Assembly: GCF_000422725.1 (NCBI RefSeq)
Contig: NZ_KE383909.1
Span: 289,230 to 353,229, forward strand
DNA: 64,000 bases
Direction: 5' to 3'
Source of the DNA: Flavobacterium subsaxonicum WB 4.1-42 = DSM 21790
Lineage (GTDB): Bacteria > Bacteroidota > Bacteroidia > Flavobacteriales > Flavobacteriaceae
Shown here: positions 27,324 to 37,514 of the stretch, one piece after another
How positions within the stretch are numbered: position 1 is the stretch's first letter
Layout of the letters: every line of letters starts with the position of its first letter
Notes under the pieces: generated by a model
What the model was told of the DNA's origin: nothing
The model's input: the letters and a program-made list of their open reading frames with translations, nothing else
Database searches by the model: none
Position numbers and translations under genes: made by a program

Positions 27324-29288
27324 TTATTTTTTAAACACTTTTATAGCCCTTTGATGGCCACTGCTGTTTTGCACTTTAAGTAGGTACGAGCCTGCAGCAA
27401 GGTGGTCTAATTTTATTTGAGACGTTCCCGGCTTAACTGTTCCGCTTACTATTTCTGTGCCTAAAACCGAGTATAAAGTGTATGATATTTCACTTTTGGA
27501 TGTTAAGTTAAGCACATCTGTAACCGGATTTGGGTATGCAGTAATTAAATCCATCTCAAAATCCTCTACATTAAGAGTTGCAGTAATTTCCTGACAAAAT
27601 TCGGATGTGCCGCATGCATTGGCAACACTAACACAAACATTGTAGCTACCCGCATTAGTAAAGGTATGAATAGGGTTGGCCTCTGCCGAAGTAACACCAT
27701 CGCCAAAATTCCAGCTAATGGTATCATAAGCGTCGCCGGTATAGGTAAAATTATAGGCAAGTGTTTCTACCGTGCCTGTTGTAAAGCTGTAATTAGCAGT
27801 AGGAGGTAAGCAACTGCAATTATCTGTGCCGTATTTGGCTACAAAAAAGTCGGTACCCTGAGCGCCATCAACAAGGGTAGTCTCTTCGTTAACGTAGAGT
27901 ATATTATCAAATTTGCCACCCACGTAGTAGTTACCAAACGGGTCGGCAGTAATAGATGTACCATAATCCCAGTAGCCGGGATTGCCGGCAATATCTGTAA
28001 GGGCTATAATGGCTCCATCGGCTTTATTAAAGCGTGCAAGCATAACATCGTACCCTTCGTTAGGCTCCTGTTCTAAAGCAAAATCGCCCCATTGCATACT
28101 ACCAAAACCGGCTGTAATGCCCACCTCGTTACCATTAATGGTAATGCCACCAACAGCAGACACACTGCTTATAGTTTGCGCGTTAGTAGCCCAGTCTAAC
28201 GTTCCGGAGGCGTTGATTTTGGTTATAAAAGGAAAACCACTACCGTAAGCAGAGGTAAAGGTATGCCCCATAAACGTATCGCCGTTAAATCCACTGCCCC
28301 CAACATAGAGGCTGCTATCTGTATCTATATACATATTTCTTATGCTGCTTAAGTAACCTTCTGCATTTTCGTGTTTCCATAAAAATGTACCGTCACCGTT
28401 AAAAGCAGCCAGAAACATACTATTACCTACAGTAGCACCATTAATTACTACAGGGCCCACCTGAGATGTTGTGTAGCCGCCAAAATACAGTATACCGTTT
28501 GTATGGTCTCGTACCATTGTAAAATAAGGAAATATCGAGGAAAATTGCATATCTAAGGCTGTTGCCGATATAAAATTGCCATCGGTATCATACTTAAATA
28601 CAAACAGGTTAGAGCCCTCTAAAGTATTTACAAAGGCCCCATTGGCATAGGTGCCGGGTGGTATGGTTACCAGCCAATGGCTGTTGCCCTGTGGGTCTGT
28701 CTGCACATCGTGAGAATATGATTGTTGACTTTCTGTAGATGCTATATCATCAGCTTCGGGCATTCGTAGCCATTGCATTTCTCCTTCAGAGTTGTATTTA
28801 ACTAAAAATAATTTTTGTTTATTAGTATTAACGGTTAAAGCAGAGTAGGGTAGTATGGTATCGTACGTGCCTTCCTGCTCCTGGCCAAAATGTACCTGAC
28901 CCGATGCTGAGGTGCGGAAAACATGCCCTGCTGCATATACATTATTATTAGCATCAAGCTGAATGGTTTTAATTAAATCGTCTGATACGCCACCTATAAC
29001 GCGCGACCATCGGTAGGTGCCAGAACAGCTAATGCTGGCAATCATATAATCTTTTGTAAAAAAAGCTTCTTTTTCTACGCCGGCTACCTTTAGGCCGTTA
29101 ACCCCTACAGGCGAAATAAAGTATACGTTACCATTAGAGTCGGTTGTAAGGCTTTCTGCTTTTTCATCGCTTTGTACCGTTTGATAACTGCCCCCGCTAA
29201 TGCCCCATTGCCAGCTTTGGGCTGCCAGGGTATTAAAAAAAAGGCAGCAAACAAAGGATAGTAAACTTAAAATGTAATGTTTTTTCAT
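27324..29288 (-). CDS. Secreted propeller/PKD protein with T9SS sorting domain
   Basis: A 654-residue exported protein. I chose the ATG at 29288 because it is directly followed by a signal peptide (MKKHYILSLLSFVCCLFFNT, then LAAQ). Residues about 30-490 contain SBBP-like beta-propeller repeats: DSNGNVYFISPVG, LDANNNVYAAGHVF, IDTDSSLYVGGSGF, DPFGNYYVGGKFD, each with an FFVAKY- or FVFKYD-like strand. A PKD domain follows (about 500-575: ISWNFGDGVTSAEANPIHTF), then the T9SS type A sorting domain (TAYPNPVTDVLNLTS, LAAGSYLLKVQ). It is probably surface-anchored or released; adhesin-like roles are typical but unproven. Confidence 0.88.
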   Translation of the reverse strand: MKKHYILSLLSFVCCLFFNTLAAQSWQWGISGGSYQTVQSDEKAESLTTDSNGNVYFISPVGVNGLKVAGVEKEAFFTKDYMIASISCSGTYRWSRVIGGVSDDLIKTIQLDANNNVYAAGHVFRTSASGQVHFGQEQEGTYDTILPYSALTVNTNKQKLFLVKYNSEGEMQWLRMPEADDIASTESQQSYSHDVQTDPQGNSHWLVTIPPGTYANGAFVNTLEGSNLFVFKYDTDGNFISATALDMQFSSIFPYFTMVRDHTNGILYFGGYTTSQVGPVVINGATVGNSMFLAAFNGDGTFLWKHENAEGYLSSIRNMYIDTDSSLYVGGSGFNGDTFMGHTFTSAYGSGFPFITKINASGTLDWATNAQTISSVSAVGGITINGNEVGITAGFGSMQWGDFALEQEPNEGYDVMLARFNKADGAIIALTDIAGNPGYWDYGTSITADPFGNYYVGGKFDNILYVNEETTLVDGAQGTDFFVAKYGTDNCSCLPPTANYSFTTGTVETLAYNFTYTGDAYDTISWNFGDGVTSAEANPIHTFTNAGSYNVCVSVANACGTSEFCQEITATLNVEDFEMDLITAYPNPVTDVLNLTSKSEISYTLYSVLGTEIVSGTVKPGTSQIKLDHLAAGSYLLKVQNSSGHQRAIKVFKK

Positions 29289-29354
29289 AGGGTTGTGTGT
29301 AATAAAGCCAGAGCGCAATGCGCCCCGGCTATTAGTAATTATAAAGTTGGACTA

Positions 29355-32300
29355 TTACTGCAATATAAGGCTTTTTTGCAGTACCAGGCTGCCATTAAGC
29401 CTCATAACAACAATGTACTGGCCGGCAGGAAAACGGCTTAAGTCGGGCTGCCAGCTTCCATTAGCCTCTTTTGGATTGTTGCTTTCCAGCAATACTCCCC
29501 AAGGGCTAAATATTTCCAGGCTGCGTGTATCTCCATCTACGCTGCCTGCATACGTATAGTTAAGGCTAACAATACTTGTGGCAGGGTTAGGTGTAACTAC
29601 AAGCTTGCTGGCTGCAGCATCATCTTCCTGCTGCGTTAGCCTGTGGCCTCCACTACCTTCGCAGGCAGGAAACTCAAAGCGTTCGCTAACAAGGCATGTT
29701 TTGCCCTCGTCTATAAGGCCCTGGAAGTTTACAATTATAGTACCGCCGGCAAAACTGCCAAAAGGTATCATGGTAACCATGTGCAATGATGTGCCCGATG
29801 GCGCCATTACTGTAGTTGGTACAAATACACCCTCGCCATTAGGCAGGCTTAATGTTATTTGCATTGGCCCGTAAGGATTATCTATTTCAAAATAAAACTC
29901 GTAAAAACAAAACTCCTTAAACTGTGGTTTTATCTCTTTTAAGCGTATCCTTATATCGCATTTACAATCGCCAAGGTTATCAATGTGTACCTCGTCGCTA
30001 ATCCTTGGGCAATAGCCATTATCAAGAACTAACTGATAGGTACCCGGGCCGTAATTAGCAACGTCTATTGGGGTTACCGGAGAGTTATTACCGCCTGTAA
30101 CGCCGTTGCCGTTTACCAGCCATTGCCATTGAGGGAAGATATTTGCGCCACCCGGACCTGTAATGGTAACGTTTTGTAAAGCTGCTTTACAAAATTCGTA
30201 GCAGCCATCTGGCACTGCCCAAAGGTAAATAGCAGGATCTTTAGGAATTTCTATAGAGGCCGTTGTATAGCACCCGGATGGGTTGGTAAACCTAACCTGG
30301 TACACACCACCCTGGGTTACCTGTATGTCTGGGCCGCTGGCACCATTGCTCCATGTAAATGTACCCTGGCCCGGTGCTGATGCATGCAGGTTAAACGTGT
30401 AAGTAGTACAATCAACAATTGCAAGGCTTATGCTTGGTGTAGCCGGCATTGGGTTAACAGTTACCGTATGGCTATCTGTACTTGTACAATATCCGCCAAG
30501 GCCATCCGGAATTTTTACGGTAACATTAAAAGTATAGGTGCCTAAAGAGCTTATTGCCTGGGTAACGCTTTGCAGGGTAGAAATTATTGGTCCGCCCTGT
30601 TGGCTCCACTCGTAAATAGCTCCTACCCCTGCATTTGGTACAGAAAGTGTAAACGCATTACTAATACACACCGCATCTGGCCCTGATATATTAGCTATTG
30701 GTGCATTTATAAAGGTTACCTTAACGGGGGCTATATTGGTTACTAAACATCCTAACAAAGTCTCTACTTTAACCCAGTAATTACCAGATGTATATACATT
30801 AATATTATTAATAGGATTGGTAGTTGTACCAACCACCGTAGTACCATTCATCCACGTGTATGTATCCGGTATGTCTGAATTAAGAGCTGGTGAGTAAGTT
30901 AAGGTTACAGGAGTGCCTTGGCATGCAGTAACTGCACTTTGTTCTATTGTACCTGCCAATCTATTTTCTGTAATTTCAATATATTCACTATAAATAGCAG
31001 TGCAGCCATACTGGTTGGTTACTTTTAAAATTACTTCGTAAAAACCGGGATTTGTATATACTTTTTCCGGATCTTTTTGTGCATTATAAGAAAAATCTCC
31101 AAAATCCCAAAAATAAGAAAGGCCCGTTTGCGCTGTAACCGGTGCCGTAAAATCTACCACAGCATCCTCGCATTTTGGTGCATCGTGGCTAAAAACGGCA
31201 CTTGGCATAGCCGGTAAATCAATTGTAATTGGTGTTACACTGCAAGGCGATCCTATTGCCCCATCTATAGTTAGGCCAATAGTATGTATACCCGGTGCAA
31301 GGTTAGCCAGGTACGATGTTGTAAGCCCATTGCCTACAGGGCTGCCATCTACGTAAAACTGCCAAAGGTTTATTGGTGTGCTTGGAAAGTAGTTGGAGTT
31401 ATCTAACAGCGTAACATTGTATGTACTATTACCATTGCACGTAATAGTGTACCTTAGGTCTGGCATATACTCTACAATAACTGTCTGGCTAACTGTTACA
31501 GCACAGTTGCCGTTATAAATAGCTTTGTAGTATATCGTGTACGAACCAGATTCTGCAAAAGTAAATATACCAGTAGTGTTAGTTGTGCTTTGGGATACTG
31601 TTGGTGATGAGGTAATCCATTGGAAACCAGTTGGATTTCCCGAAGCGCTTGCATTAACCGTTATAGTGCCACAGTTATTTTGTGCCGATGTAATTTGCAC
31701 TACCGGTGTAGGTGTAATGGTGCATGGTGGTGTTGGTATACAATCGTCGTTAAAATAAACATGGTTGGTAGTTGTGGTACAACCATCTAAATTTTGAACA
31801 ACTACATAATAATTACCGTATGATGTAACATTATAGGTAGTTGTGAAAGCGGGTAATGATATTGGATTGACGCCATTATACCATGTAATACTGCTGATAT
31901 TTGTAAGGCCGCCTTGTATATTTACCGTTATTGGGTTATTTAAAGCCGATTCAGGGCATACAGAATACGTACCACCCGGGGTTATACTGGCCACAGGCGC
32001 TGGCAATACTATTACCGAATGGTTTACTACGGCACTGTTAACACAACCGTTAGGGCTTGTTACTGTAATTATAATATTGTAATTAAGGCTGCCTGTATTT
32101 ACAGCAGTGTAGGTGTGAGACATAGTTAACCCACCCGGAGCTGTTGAGTTTAAAACAGTACCATCTCCAAAATCCCAGGTTATAGTACCCGATGTTAGGG
32201 TTGGGGTAGAGGCAAGGGTAAGTGTAAGTGGCTCGCCACGGCATATTTGCGTATCGGGGTTTACAAGCTGTACGTTAGGGGTAGAAATAATTTCTACAGT

Positions 32301-34247
32301 AAAGCGTTTTTCAGGCTGTACAACACCGCATTTTGTAACCTCTAAAACCACATCGGCAAAACCGCTGGTCTGATTCCAAAGTACTTCTATGTTCTGAGTA
32401 CCCTGGCCGCTGCTAACGCTACCTTTAAGAGGGCTGTCTATGTACCAGTTGTACACTTCGCCATCGGCATACGATACGCTGTAGTTGGCATACGTACTGG
32501 CACAAACCTGTGTTGGGCCATCTATAACTAAATCTACCACCGGTAGGGTTACCGTTTTGGTAATAGCATCAGATGGGCAATTAGGCTCTGTAACATTTTC
32601 GCGCCATGCCGTAATGGTGTAAGGGCCTGTAGGGCCAAAGGCAATAGAAACGCTATCGCCTGTATTAGAGCCATCAAAAGTACCATTTGTTACAGACCAT
32701 ACTATTTGTGTGCCTGTAATGGTATTGCTTACGCTATAGGTTTCAGATATTCCCGGGCAGGCAACAGCCGGGCCGGTAATAGCCACAGGTGCTACTTCTT
32801 TATCTCTAACAACAATAGCTGTTTGTGTAGGCCTGCAAAATGTAGTACCCGATACAACAAGCGTATAGTTGCCCGCCACCGTAAACTGGTGCGTAAACGT
32901 TGGTCCGCTGCCGTTTACCGTGCCAATAGGGCCTGTAAGCTGCCAGTCGCCGGCATAGCCGTTTGCAAGGGTATAGGTGCCGGTGTTATCTGCGCAAAGG
33001 GTTGTAGGGCCAGATACCTCTGCCCTTGGAGCAACATTAATGGTAAGCGTAGCAATACCACCGCAATTTAAAAGAGTGTTGGTATACGTAGCCTGCAGCA
33101 CAATAGTACCCGGATTTGCAAAACTTTCTACAACAACCTCGTTAGGGTTTAACGTATTTATAAGATTAGCACCCGGGCCGTTGCTAAGCAATGTCCAGTT
33201 AAAAACAGTACTTGGCCATTGTGGCAGTTTGTATATGTTTTGCTCGTTAGTACACATGGCAACCTCGCCAATAATAGTACCAATGCTTTGTATAACAGGT
33301 ACCTGTATGGTTGTAACGCCTGCGCATTCTATATCGCAGCCGCTTGCATCAAACGTAACATAGCCAAAACCGGTGCTGTCTACATTATCCCAGTCTACCA
33401 TAATAGATGGGCCATAAGGCTGTTGCGATACAATATGTCCGCCGCTAACACTCCAGTTATAACCGGCATTTGCGCAGCCCTGGGCTACAAAATCGGGTAC
33501 GCTGTAGCTGGCACGTTCGCTATCGCAAACCACGCCGGGGCAAACAATATCAAAGCCTACGTGGCCAACCTCTACTTTTACATAGTACGTATTGCTGCAA
33601 TTACATGCGTTGGTAACGGTAAGGCTAACTGTATATGATCCTGCACTTGCATACGCGTGCTGAGGTTCGAACTGTGGCGATGTTGTACCATCTCCAAAAT
33701 CCCAGTAATAGGCTATTAGGGCGGTACCACCATCGGTATCAGAATCGTTTACAAAAAACAGCGTTTCTTCGGCGCAAGCCCTTATTGGGTCGGCGTTCAT
33801 GTTAGGCATTACACCAAAATGCGCTCGTGGCGAATGTATTACCTCTACGCAAATTTCTTCGGTTTGCTGGGTGTCGTCATTTTTAGTTACTGTAGCTGCC
33901 ACTGTAGCCCAGCCTGCGCTGCCCCATTGTACCGTTACGGTTGTTAGGGTAGATGCTATAACGGTTCCGCCGGCAATGCTCCAGTTGGTAGTAACCCAGT
34001 TGGTGGCATCGCCTGTAAGGGTGTAAGTAACCACACTGTTTTCGCACACGCGAACGCAGGGGCCATCTTCAATTTCTTCGGTGTATTCCCGTTTTTTGTC
34101 ATCATAAACAAGGCAGCCCGTCTCGCTGTCCCAAATAATGTTAATGGCCTGTTGGGCATTCATCCTGCCCGTTACCATACAGAGCCCAAAGAGGGCAAAC
34201 ACAAAGAAAAGCAACTGCCTTTGTGTACAGAGGTAATTTTTTTTCAT
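29355..34247 (-). CDS. Giant multi-PKD surface protein with T9SS sorting domain
   Basis: A 1630-residue secreted protein with a signal peptide (ending RMNAQ) and tandem PKD/Ig-like domains. Clear PKD cores include YYWDFGDGTTSPQFEPQHAY (about 180-200), ITWDFGDGTVLNS, and SYFWDFGDFSYNAQKDPEKVY; other domains have degenerate W-G-G or CxG-type cores with paired cysteines. The C-terminus carries a T9SS type A domain (VVTPNPATSIVSLNYTY, FPAGQYIVVMRLNG). Such proteins are usually cell-surface adhesins or matrix proteins in gliding flavobacteria. It lies in a row with the T9SS protein downstream and the lipoprotein and membrane-protein genes upstream. Confidence 0.9.
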   Translation of the reverse strand: MKKNYLCTQRQLLFFVFALFGLCMVTGRMNAQQAINIIWDSETGCLVYDDKKREYTEEIEDGPCVRVCENSVVTYTLTGDATNWVTTNWSIAGGTVIASTLTTVTVQWGSAGWATVAATVTKNDDTQQTEEICVEVIHSPRAHFGVMPNMNADPIRACAEETLFFVNDSDTDGGTALIAYYWDFGDGTTSPQFEPQHAYASAGSYTVSLTVTNACNCSNTYYVKVEVGHVGFDIVCPGVVCDSERASYSVPDFVAQGCANAGYNWSVSGGHIVSQQPYGPSIMVDWDNVDSTGFGYVTFDASGCDIECAGVTTIQVPVIQSIGTIIGEVAMCTNEQNIYKLPQWPSTVFNWTLLSNGPGANLINTLNPNEVVVESFANPGTIVLQATYTNTLLNCGGIATLTINVAPRAEVSGPTTLCADNTGTYTLANGYAGDWQLTGPIGTVNGSGPTFTHQFTVAGNYTLVVSGTTFCRPTQTAIVVRDKEVAPVAITGPAVACPGISETYSVSNTITGTQIVWSVTNGTFDGSNTGDSVSIAFGPTGPYTITAWRENVTEPNCPSDAITKTVTLPVVDLVIDGPTQVCASTYANYSVSYADGEVYNWYIDSPLKGSVSSGQGTQNIEVLWNQTSGFADVVLEVTKCGVVQPEKRFTVEIISTPNVQLVNPDTQICRGEPLTLTLASTPTLTSGTITWDFGDGTVLNSTAPGGLTMSHTYTAVNTGSLNYNIIITVTSPNGCVNSAVVNHSVIVLPAPVASITPGGTYSVCPESALNNPITVNIQGGLTNISSITWYNGVNPISLPAFTTTYNVTSYGNYYVVVQNLDGCTTTTNHVYFNDDCIPTPPCTITPTPVVQITSAQNNCGTITVNASASGNPTGFQWITSSPTVSQSTTNTTGIFTFAESGSYTIYYKAIYNGNCAVTVSQTVIVEYMPDLRYTITCNGNSTYNVTLLDNSNYFPSTPINLWQFYVDGSPVGNGLTTSYLANLAPGIHTIGLTIDGAIGSPCSVTPITIDLPAMPSAVFSHDAPKCEDAVVDFTAPVTAQTGLSYFWDFGDFSYNAQKDPEKVYTNPGFYEVILKVTNQYGCTAIYSEYIEITENRLAGTIEQSAVTACQGTPVTLTYSPALNSDIPDTYTWMNGTTVVGTTTNPINNINVYTSGNYWVKVETLLGCLVTNIAPVKVTFINAPIANISGPDAVCISNAFTLSVPNAGVGAIYEWSQQGGPIISTLQSVTQAISSLGTYTFNVTVKIPDGLGGYCTSTDSHTVTVNPMPATPSISLAIVDCTTYTFNLHASAPGQGTFTWSNGASGPDIQVTQGGVYQVRFTNPSGCYTTASIEIPKDPAIYLWAVPDGCYEFCKAALQNVTITGPGGANIFPQWQWLVNGNGVTGGNNSPVTPIDVANYGPGTYQLVLDNGYCPRISDEVHIDNLGDCKCDIRIRLKEIKPQFKEFCFYEFYFEIDNPYGPMQITLSLPNGEGVFVPTTVMAPSGTSLHMVTMIPFGSFAGGTIIVNFQGLIDEGKTCLVSERFEFPACEGSGGHRLTQQEDDAAASKLVVTPNPATSIVSLNYTYAGSVDGDTRSLEIFSPWGVLLESNNPKEANGSWQPDLSRFPAGQYIVVMRLNGSLVLQKSLILQ

Positions 34248-34361
34248 AAAAGGTGATTGGTAAATTATTAATAATTAGTTGGAAAAACATAACAGTAGTA
34301 AGCTGGCCCCCGGCAAATTAATTTTGCGGGAGGACTTATAAATCATAGAAAAGAAATGCGT

Positions 34362-34610
34362 TTACCGCTGCGCTTTATGTAGCGCAGGGGTAAACATCAG
34401 GTTGCGCATAAGCAGGGCTATTATTAAAAACAGATTCATAATACAATTGAATAAAAAAATGTAAACCAGCCTGCGGGGTGTACTAAATTTTTCGCTGCCG
34501 TCTCTCAGGTAGCCTATAATAACATCATAGCTGGCAAGGTCCAGTATAAAATACAGGCAAACCAGGTTTAATAGCAGCACCGCTGTACAGTAGGCATTTT
34601 TTATTTTCAT
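34362..34610 (-). CDS. Small two-helix membrane protein, unknown
   Basis: An 82-residue protein starting MKIKNAYCTAVLLLNLVCLYF with two hydrophobic segments (about 8-28 and 48-68) separated by a short polar loop, and a basic C-terminal tail. I do not recognise it. It lies 35 bp after the lipoprotein gene and 114 bp before the giant PKD gene, all in one direction, so it may be co-transcribed with them. Confidence 0.6.
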   Translation of the reverse strand: MKIKNAYCTAVLLLNLVCLYFILDLASYDVIIGYLRDGSEKFSTPRRLVYIFLFNCIMNLFLIIALLMRNLMFTPALHKAQR

Positions 34611-34645
34611 TGTAATATGTAATAGCTTTTAATACTTAATCGCGC

Positions 34646-35386
34646 TTAATCGTTGTTGTGGCGAATGCCAACCGCCGCAGATAAAGTAACCGCTTTTGCA
34701 GTACTTTCTTCGGCACCTTTAATGGCACCCACTATGTTACCCACGCCAATTTCCCAGTCGCGGTCCCTTGGTGGTTTTTTCTTGTGTGTGCTGGCAAAAT
34801 AGAAGGCGTATCGAACTAAAGAAGTGGTGGTAAGTATGGTTTGCTTATCGGTAGTATTAAATGAAGCGTTTGCAATAACAGCTGTTTCGTATATAATAGT
34901 GTATTGGTAAATGTCGTCAAATTCCTCTTCCTGGTCATTTAGGTCCATTACACCGTTAATAAATGCTAACAGCGAATTTTTGGCAGGCTGAGACATGCCC
35001 GAATTATTTATGGCAGATGTTAATGTTAGATTGTTATCGGCAATGGCATCTACCCCTGTTACCGTTATTGCCGCATAGTTAGTTGGTTTTAGGTCTAAAA
35101 AATCAATATTGGCGTTAGCAATAGATTCTACATCAGTAACAATTTGCGAAGTAGTATAACTGCCATGCGGTGCATCAAAATAAGCTTCAGAAATTTGATA
35201 GTACAACTGTCCGGTATCATCAAATGCGTTGGCGCTATTTTCCGGGTAATGCCCCGTGATTTTACTTGTAAAAAGGGTAGAGGCTGAGGTGGTTGTTGTA
35301 GCCTGATCAGGAACATCTGTTTGCGAATCGACACTACAGGAATTTAAAAGCGGAAGTACAAATGCCCATAAATAAAGTTTTTTCAT
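34646..35386 (-). CDS. Lipoprotein of unknown function
   Basis: A 246-residue protein with a short lipoprotein signal (MKKLYLWAFVLPLLNSC) lacking an acidic run after the cysteine, so an inner leaflet location is possible. The mature part is helical and polar: a Ser/Thr-rich linker (TTTTSASTLF), IVTDVESIANANIDFLDLKP, SQPAKNSLLAFINGVMDLND, and a glycine/alanine-rich end (VGNIVGAIKGAEESTAKAVT). I do not recognise the family. It is the first gene of the leftward unit that includes the membrane protein and the two T9SS proteins, divergent from the TPR/AraC regulator. Confidence 0.75.
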   Translation of the reverse strand: MKKLYLWAFVLPLLNSCSVDSQTDVPDQATTTTSASTLFTSKITGHYPENSANAFDDTGQLYYQISEAYFDAPHGSYTTSQIVTDVESIANANIDFLDLKPTNYAAITVTGVDAIADNNLTLTSAINNSGMSQPAKNSLLAFINGVMDLNDQEEEFDDIYQYTIIYETAVIANASFNTTDKQTILTTTSLVRYAFYFASTHKKKPPRDRDWEIGVGNIVGAIKGAEESTAKAVTLSAAVGIRHNND

Positions 35387-35735
35387 GCTTAGGTAATTAT
35401 TGGTTGGTTGGATGATTTTTAAGTTTAGAGGCTTTGGGCGCTTAGGTCTGGGTACCTCCTTAGCTTACTGCCTCAGTTAACAAATCTAATGGTAGTGTAC
35501 TTTATTTACAAACGGTTATTGGTGTAATTTTAGAATTCTGATAGTGTAATTCCAGAATTCCACTATGCTTTTTTACCATATTTGCCTGTTTATACAAGCA
35601 TAGTTCTATTTATTCTGCTATTTTTGCTATAGTTCATTCTTAGCTATTATTTAAATGTTTTAAAATGTCCCGATTTTTACTACTATGTAAAAACAGGTTA
35701 GTTAAAGAATATACTTTTATTTTTTCTGACAGAAA
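35387..35735. other. Divergent regulatory region
   Basis: 349 bp without a gene between the lipoprotein and the TPR/AraC regulator. The only striking structure is the tandem 22-bp repeat at 35522-35565. Confidence 0.6.
35522..35565. repeat. Tandem 22-bp direct repeat, possible operator
   Basis: Two adjacent 22-bp units, each opening with GTGTAATT and containing AGAATTC, agree at 17 of 22 positions. A period of 22 bp is two helical turns, so a dimeric regulator could bind both units on one DNA face. They sit about 170 bp upstream of the regulator ATG and about 140 bp upstream of the divergent lipoprotein start. Confidence 0.5.
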
Positions 35736-37430
35736 ATGATAAAGCAACTTACTTTATGGGCAGCCTTGTGGTTGTTTTTTCCGGTTTTTTTGCAAGCACA
35801 GGATACCCTTTTAAATAAAGGGTACGGCTACCTTGCCGAAAAAATTGACAGTACAAAAGATAGCATTAAGGCTACAACTTATGCCGGTGCTTATGTGGCA
35901 AAAGCAAAAGCAGAGCATAACTGGGAGGAGCAGGTGGCAGGATATAAGTATTTTGTACACCTATCTGAAGCAAGGTTACGATTTGCCTATGCCGATAGTA
36001 TGGTTTATGCAGCGCAAAAATCGAAGCAGAATGATGTAATAGGAGCGGCTTACCTTACACGGGGCATTGTTTTTTATGCCGAAAAACAACACATTAAGGC
36101 GCTTGATAATTATCTTATTGCCAATAATTTTATTGCTAAAACTAACGACGATTACCTAAAATACAAGGTTAAATATTTTATTGCGCACATAAAATATTAC
36201 CTGGGTTTTTATGATGAGGCCATGGCATTGTTTAAAGAGTGCTTACCGTATTTTAAAGATACCGATGACAGGGGATATTTAAATGCCCTGCATTCATTGG
36301 CGCTTTGTTATAACCGTACCGGCAATTATTCGCTCTGTACCCAAACCAACAACCTTGGGCTCGCCGAAAGTTCAAGGCTTAATATAACCGAAATGAGCCT
36401 TTATTATAAGCAGTGTGAGGGCGTAAATCAATACTTTGAAAAAAATTACAAGACAGCCCTTAAAATGCTTTTGGGTGTGATGGCGAAAATTGAGCAGCAG
36501 GACGATTTTGGTAATGTGTCAGTAACCAATTTTTACATTGCTAAATGTTATATAGCGTTAAACAGCATGCAAAAGGCCCTGCCGTATTTGCGAAGGGTTG
36601 ATGAGATTTTTAATGCTAAAGCCTACATTAGGCCAGACCTGCGCGAAAACTACGAGATACTTATTAATTACTATAAAGATGCCGGGATACCCGAATTGCA
36701 GCTGCACTACATTGGGCAGTTATTAAAGGCAGATAGCATATTAAACGCAAATTATAAGTATCTATCCGGCAAAATTCATAAAGAATATGACACTAAAGAA
36801 TTGCTGTATGATAAGAAAAAAATTGAAGTAGCATTAGATAACAGGAAAGCGCTCGATGTTGTATTTATAGGGTTAATTGTTGTGTTATTTTTTGCAGTGG
36901 TGTACCTAATGTACCGTCACTTTAAAAATTTAAAAAAATACAGGCAAAAGTTTACCGAGTTAATGAACCCTGCAGGTGGTGGTAACGAGCCTGTAACGAA
37001 GCAAAAAACAGAAAACCTGCTCGATATAAATCCGGATGTGGTAAATGCGGTACTCGATAACCTGGCACAGTTTGAAAAAGAACACAAATTTTTAGATAAA
37101 GATCTTACACAGGTTAAGCTTGCGGCTCTAATAGATTCTAATACAAAATATACGTCTAAAATTATACTGCATTACAAAAACAAAAAGTACATAGACTATA
37201 TTAACGACCTGCGGATAGATTACATTGTAGGCCGGCTTAAAACGGCCCCGCACTTTAGAAATTACACCTACAAGGCCCTGGCCGAAGAAGCCGGCTTTAG
37301 CACCACACAGCATTTTGCAAGTGCTTTTGTAAACCGCACCGGGCTTACCCATTCTTATTTTATAGAGCAGCTTAAAAAAGAAGTGGCAGTGCCGGAAATG
37401 GATACACTTACCACAGCAAACAAAACCTAA
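35736..37430 (+). CDS. TPR-containing membrane-bound AraC-type regulator
   Basis: A 564-residue regulator with a signal peptide (MIKQLTLWAALWLFFPVFLQ then AQ), a periplasmic TPR-like array (about 30-365; GAAYLTRGIVFYAEKQHIKA, YLNALHSLALCYNRTGNYS), one transmembrane helix (about 375-393, VVFIGLIVVLFFAVVYLMY), and a cytoplasmic AraC-type DNA-binding domain at the C-terminus (about 440-550; KYIDYINDLRIDYIVGRL, TYKALAEEAGFSTTQHFASAF). This layout is common in Flavobacteriaceae. It is divergent from the PKD/T9SS unit and may control it, possibly through the tandem repeats upstream; that link is inferred. Confidence 0.88.
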   Translation: MIKQLTLWAALWLFFPVFLQAQDTLLNKGYGYLAEKIDSTKDSIKATTYAGAYVAKAKAEHNWEEQVAGYKYFVHLSEARLRFAYADSMVYAAQKSKQNDVIGAAYLTRGIVFYAEKQHIKALDNYLIANNFIAKTNDDYLKYKVKYFIAHIKYYLGFYDEAMALFKECLPYFKDTDDRGYLNALHSLALCYNRTGNYSLCTQTNNLGLAESSRLNITEMSLYYKQCEGVNQYFEKNYKTALKMLLGVMAKIEQQDDFGNVSVTNFYIAKCYIALNSMQKALPYLRRVDEIFNAKAYIRPDLRENYEILINYYKDAGIPELQLHYIGQLLKADSILNANYKYLSGKIHKEYDTKELLYDKKKIEVALDNRKALDVVFIGLIVVLFFAVVYLMYRHFKNLKKYRQKFTELMNPAGGGNEPVTKQKTENLLDINPDVVNAVLDNLAQFEKEHKFLDKDLTQVKLAALIDSNTKYTSKIILHYKNKKYIDYINDLRIDYIVGRLKTAPHFRNYTYKALAEEAGFSTTQHFASAFVNRTGLTHSYFIEQLKKEVAVPEMDTLTTANKT

Positions 37431-37486
37431 AGGTTTTAAGTTTCACTACCAGAAAAATTTGGATATCCTGAACAGGTATAAAACAA

Positions 37487-37514
37487 AAAAACCACCGATT
37501 TCTCAGTGGTTTTA
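37487..37514 (+). terminator. Terminator of the TPR/AraC regulator gene
   Basis: Stem ACCACCGA / TCAGTGGT with one mismatch, a 4-nt loop, a preceding A-run and a TTTAC tail. It resembles the terminator at 27249 in sequence. Confidence 0.7.

Noticed and set aside
34300-34335. GC-rich imperfect hairpin as a terminator after the 82-residue membrane protein gene
   Set aside because: The stem has internal mismatches and no U-run follows on the minus strand, so readthrough into the giant PKD gene is as likely.
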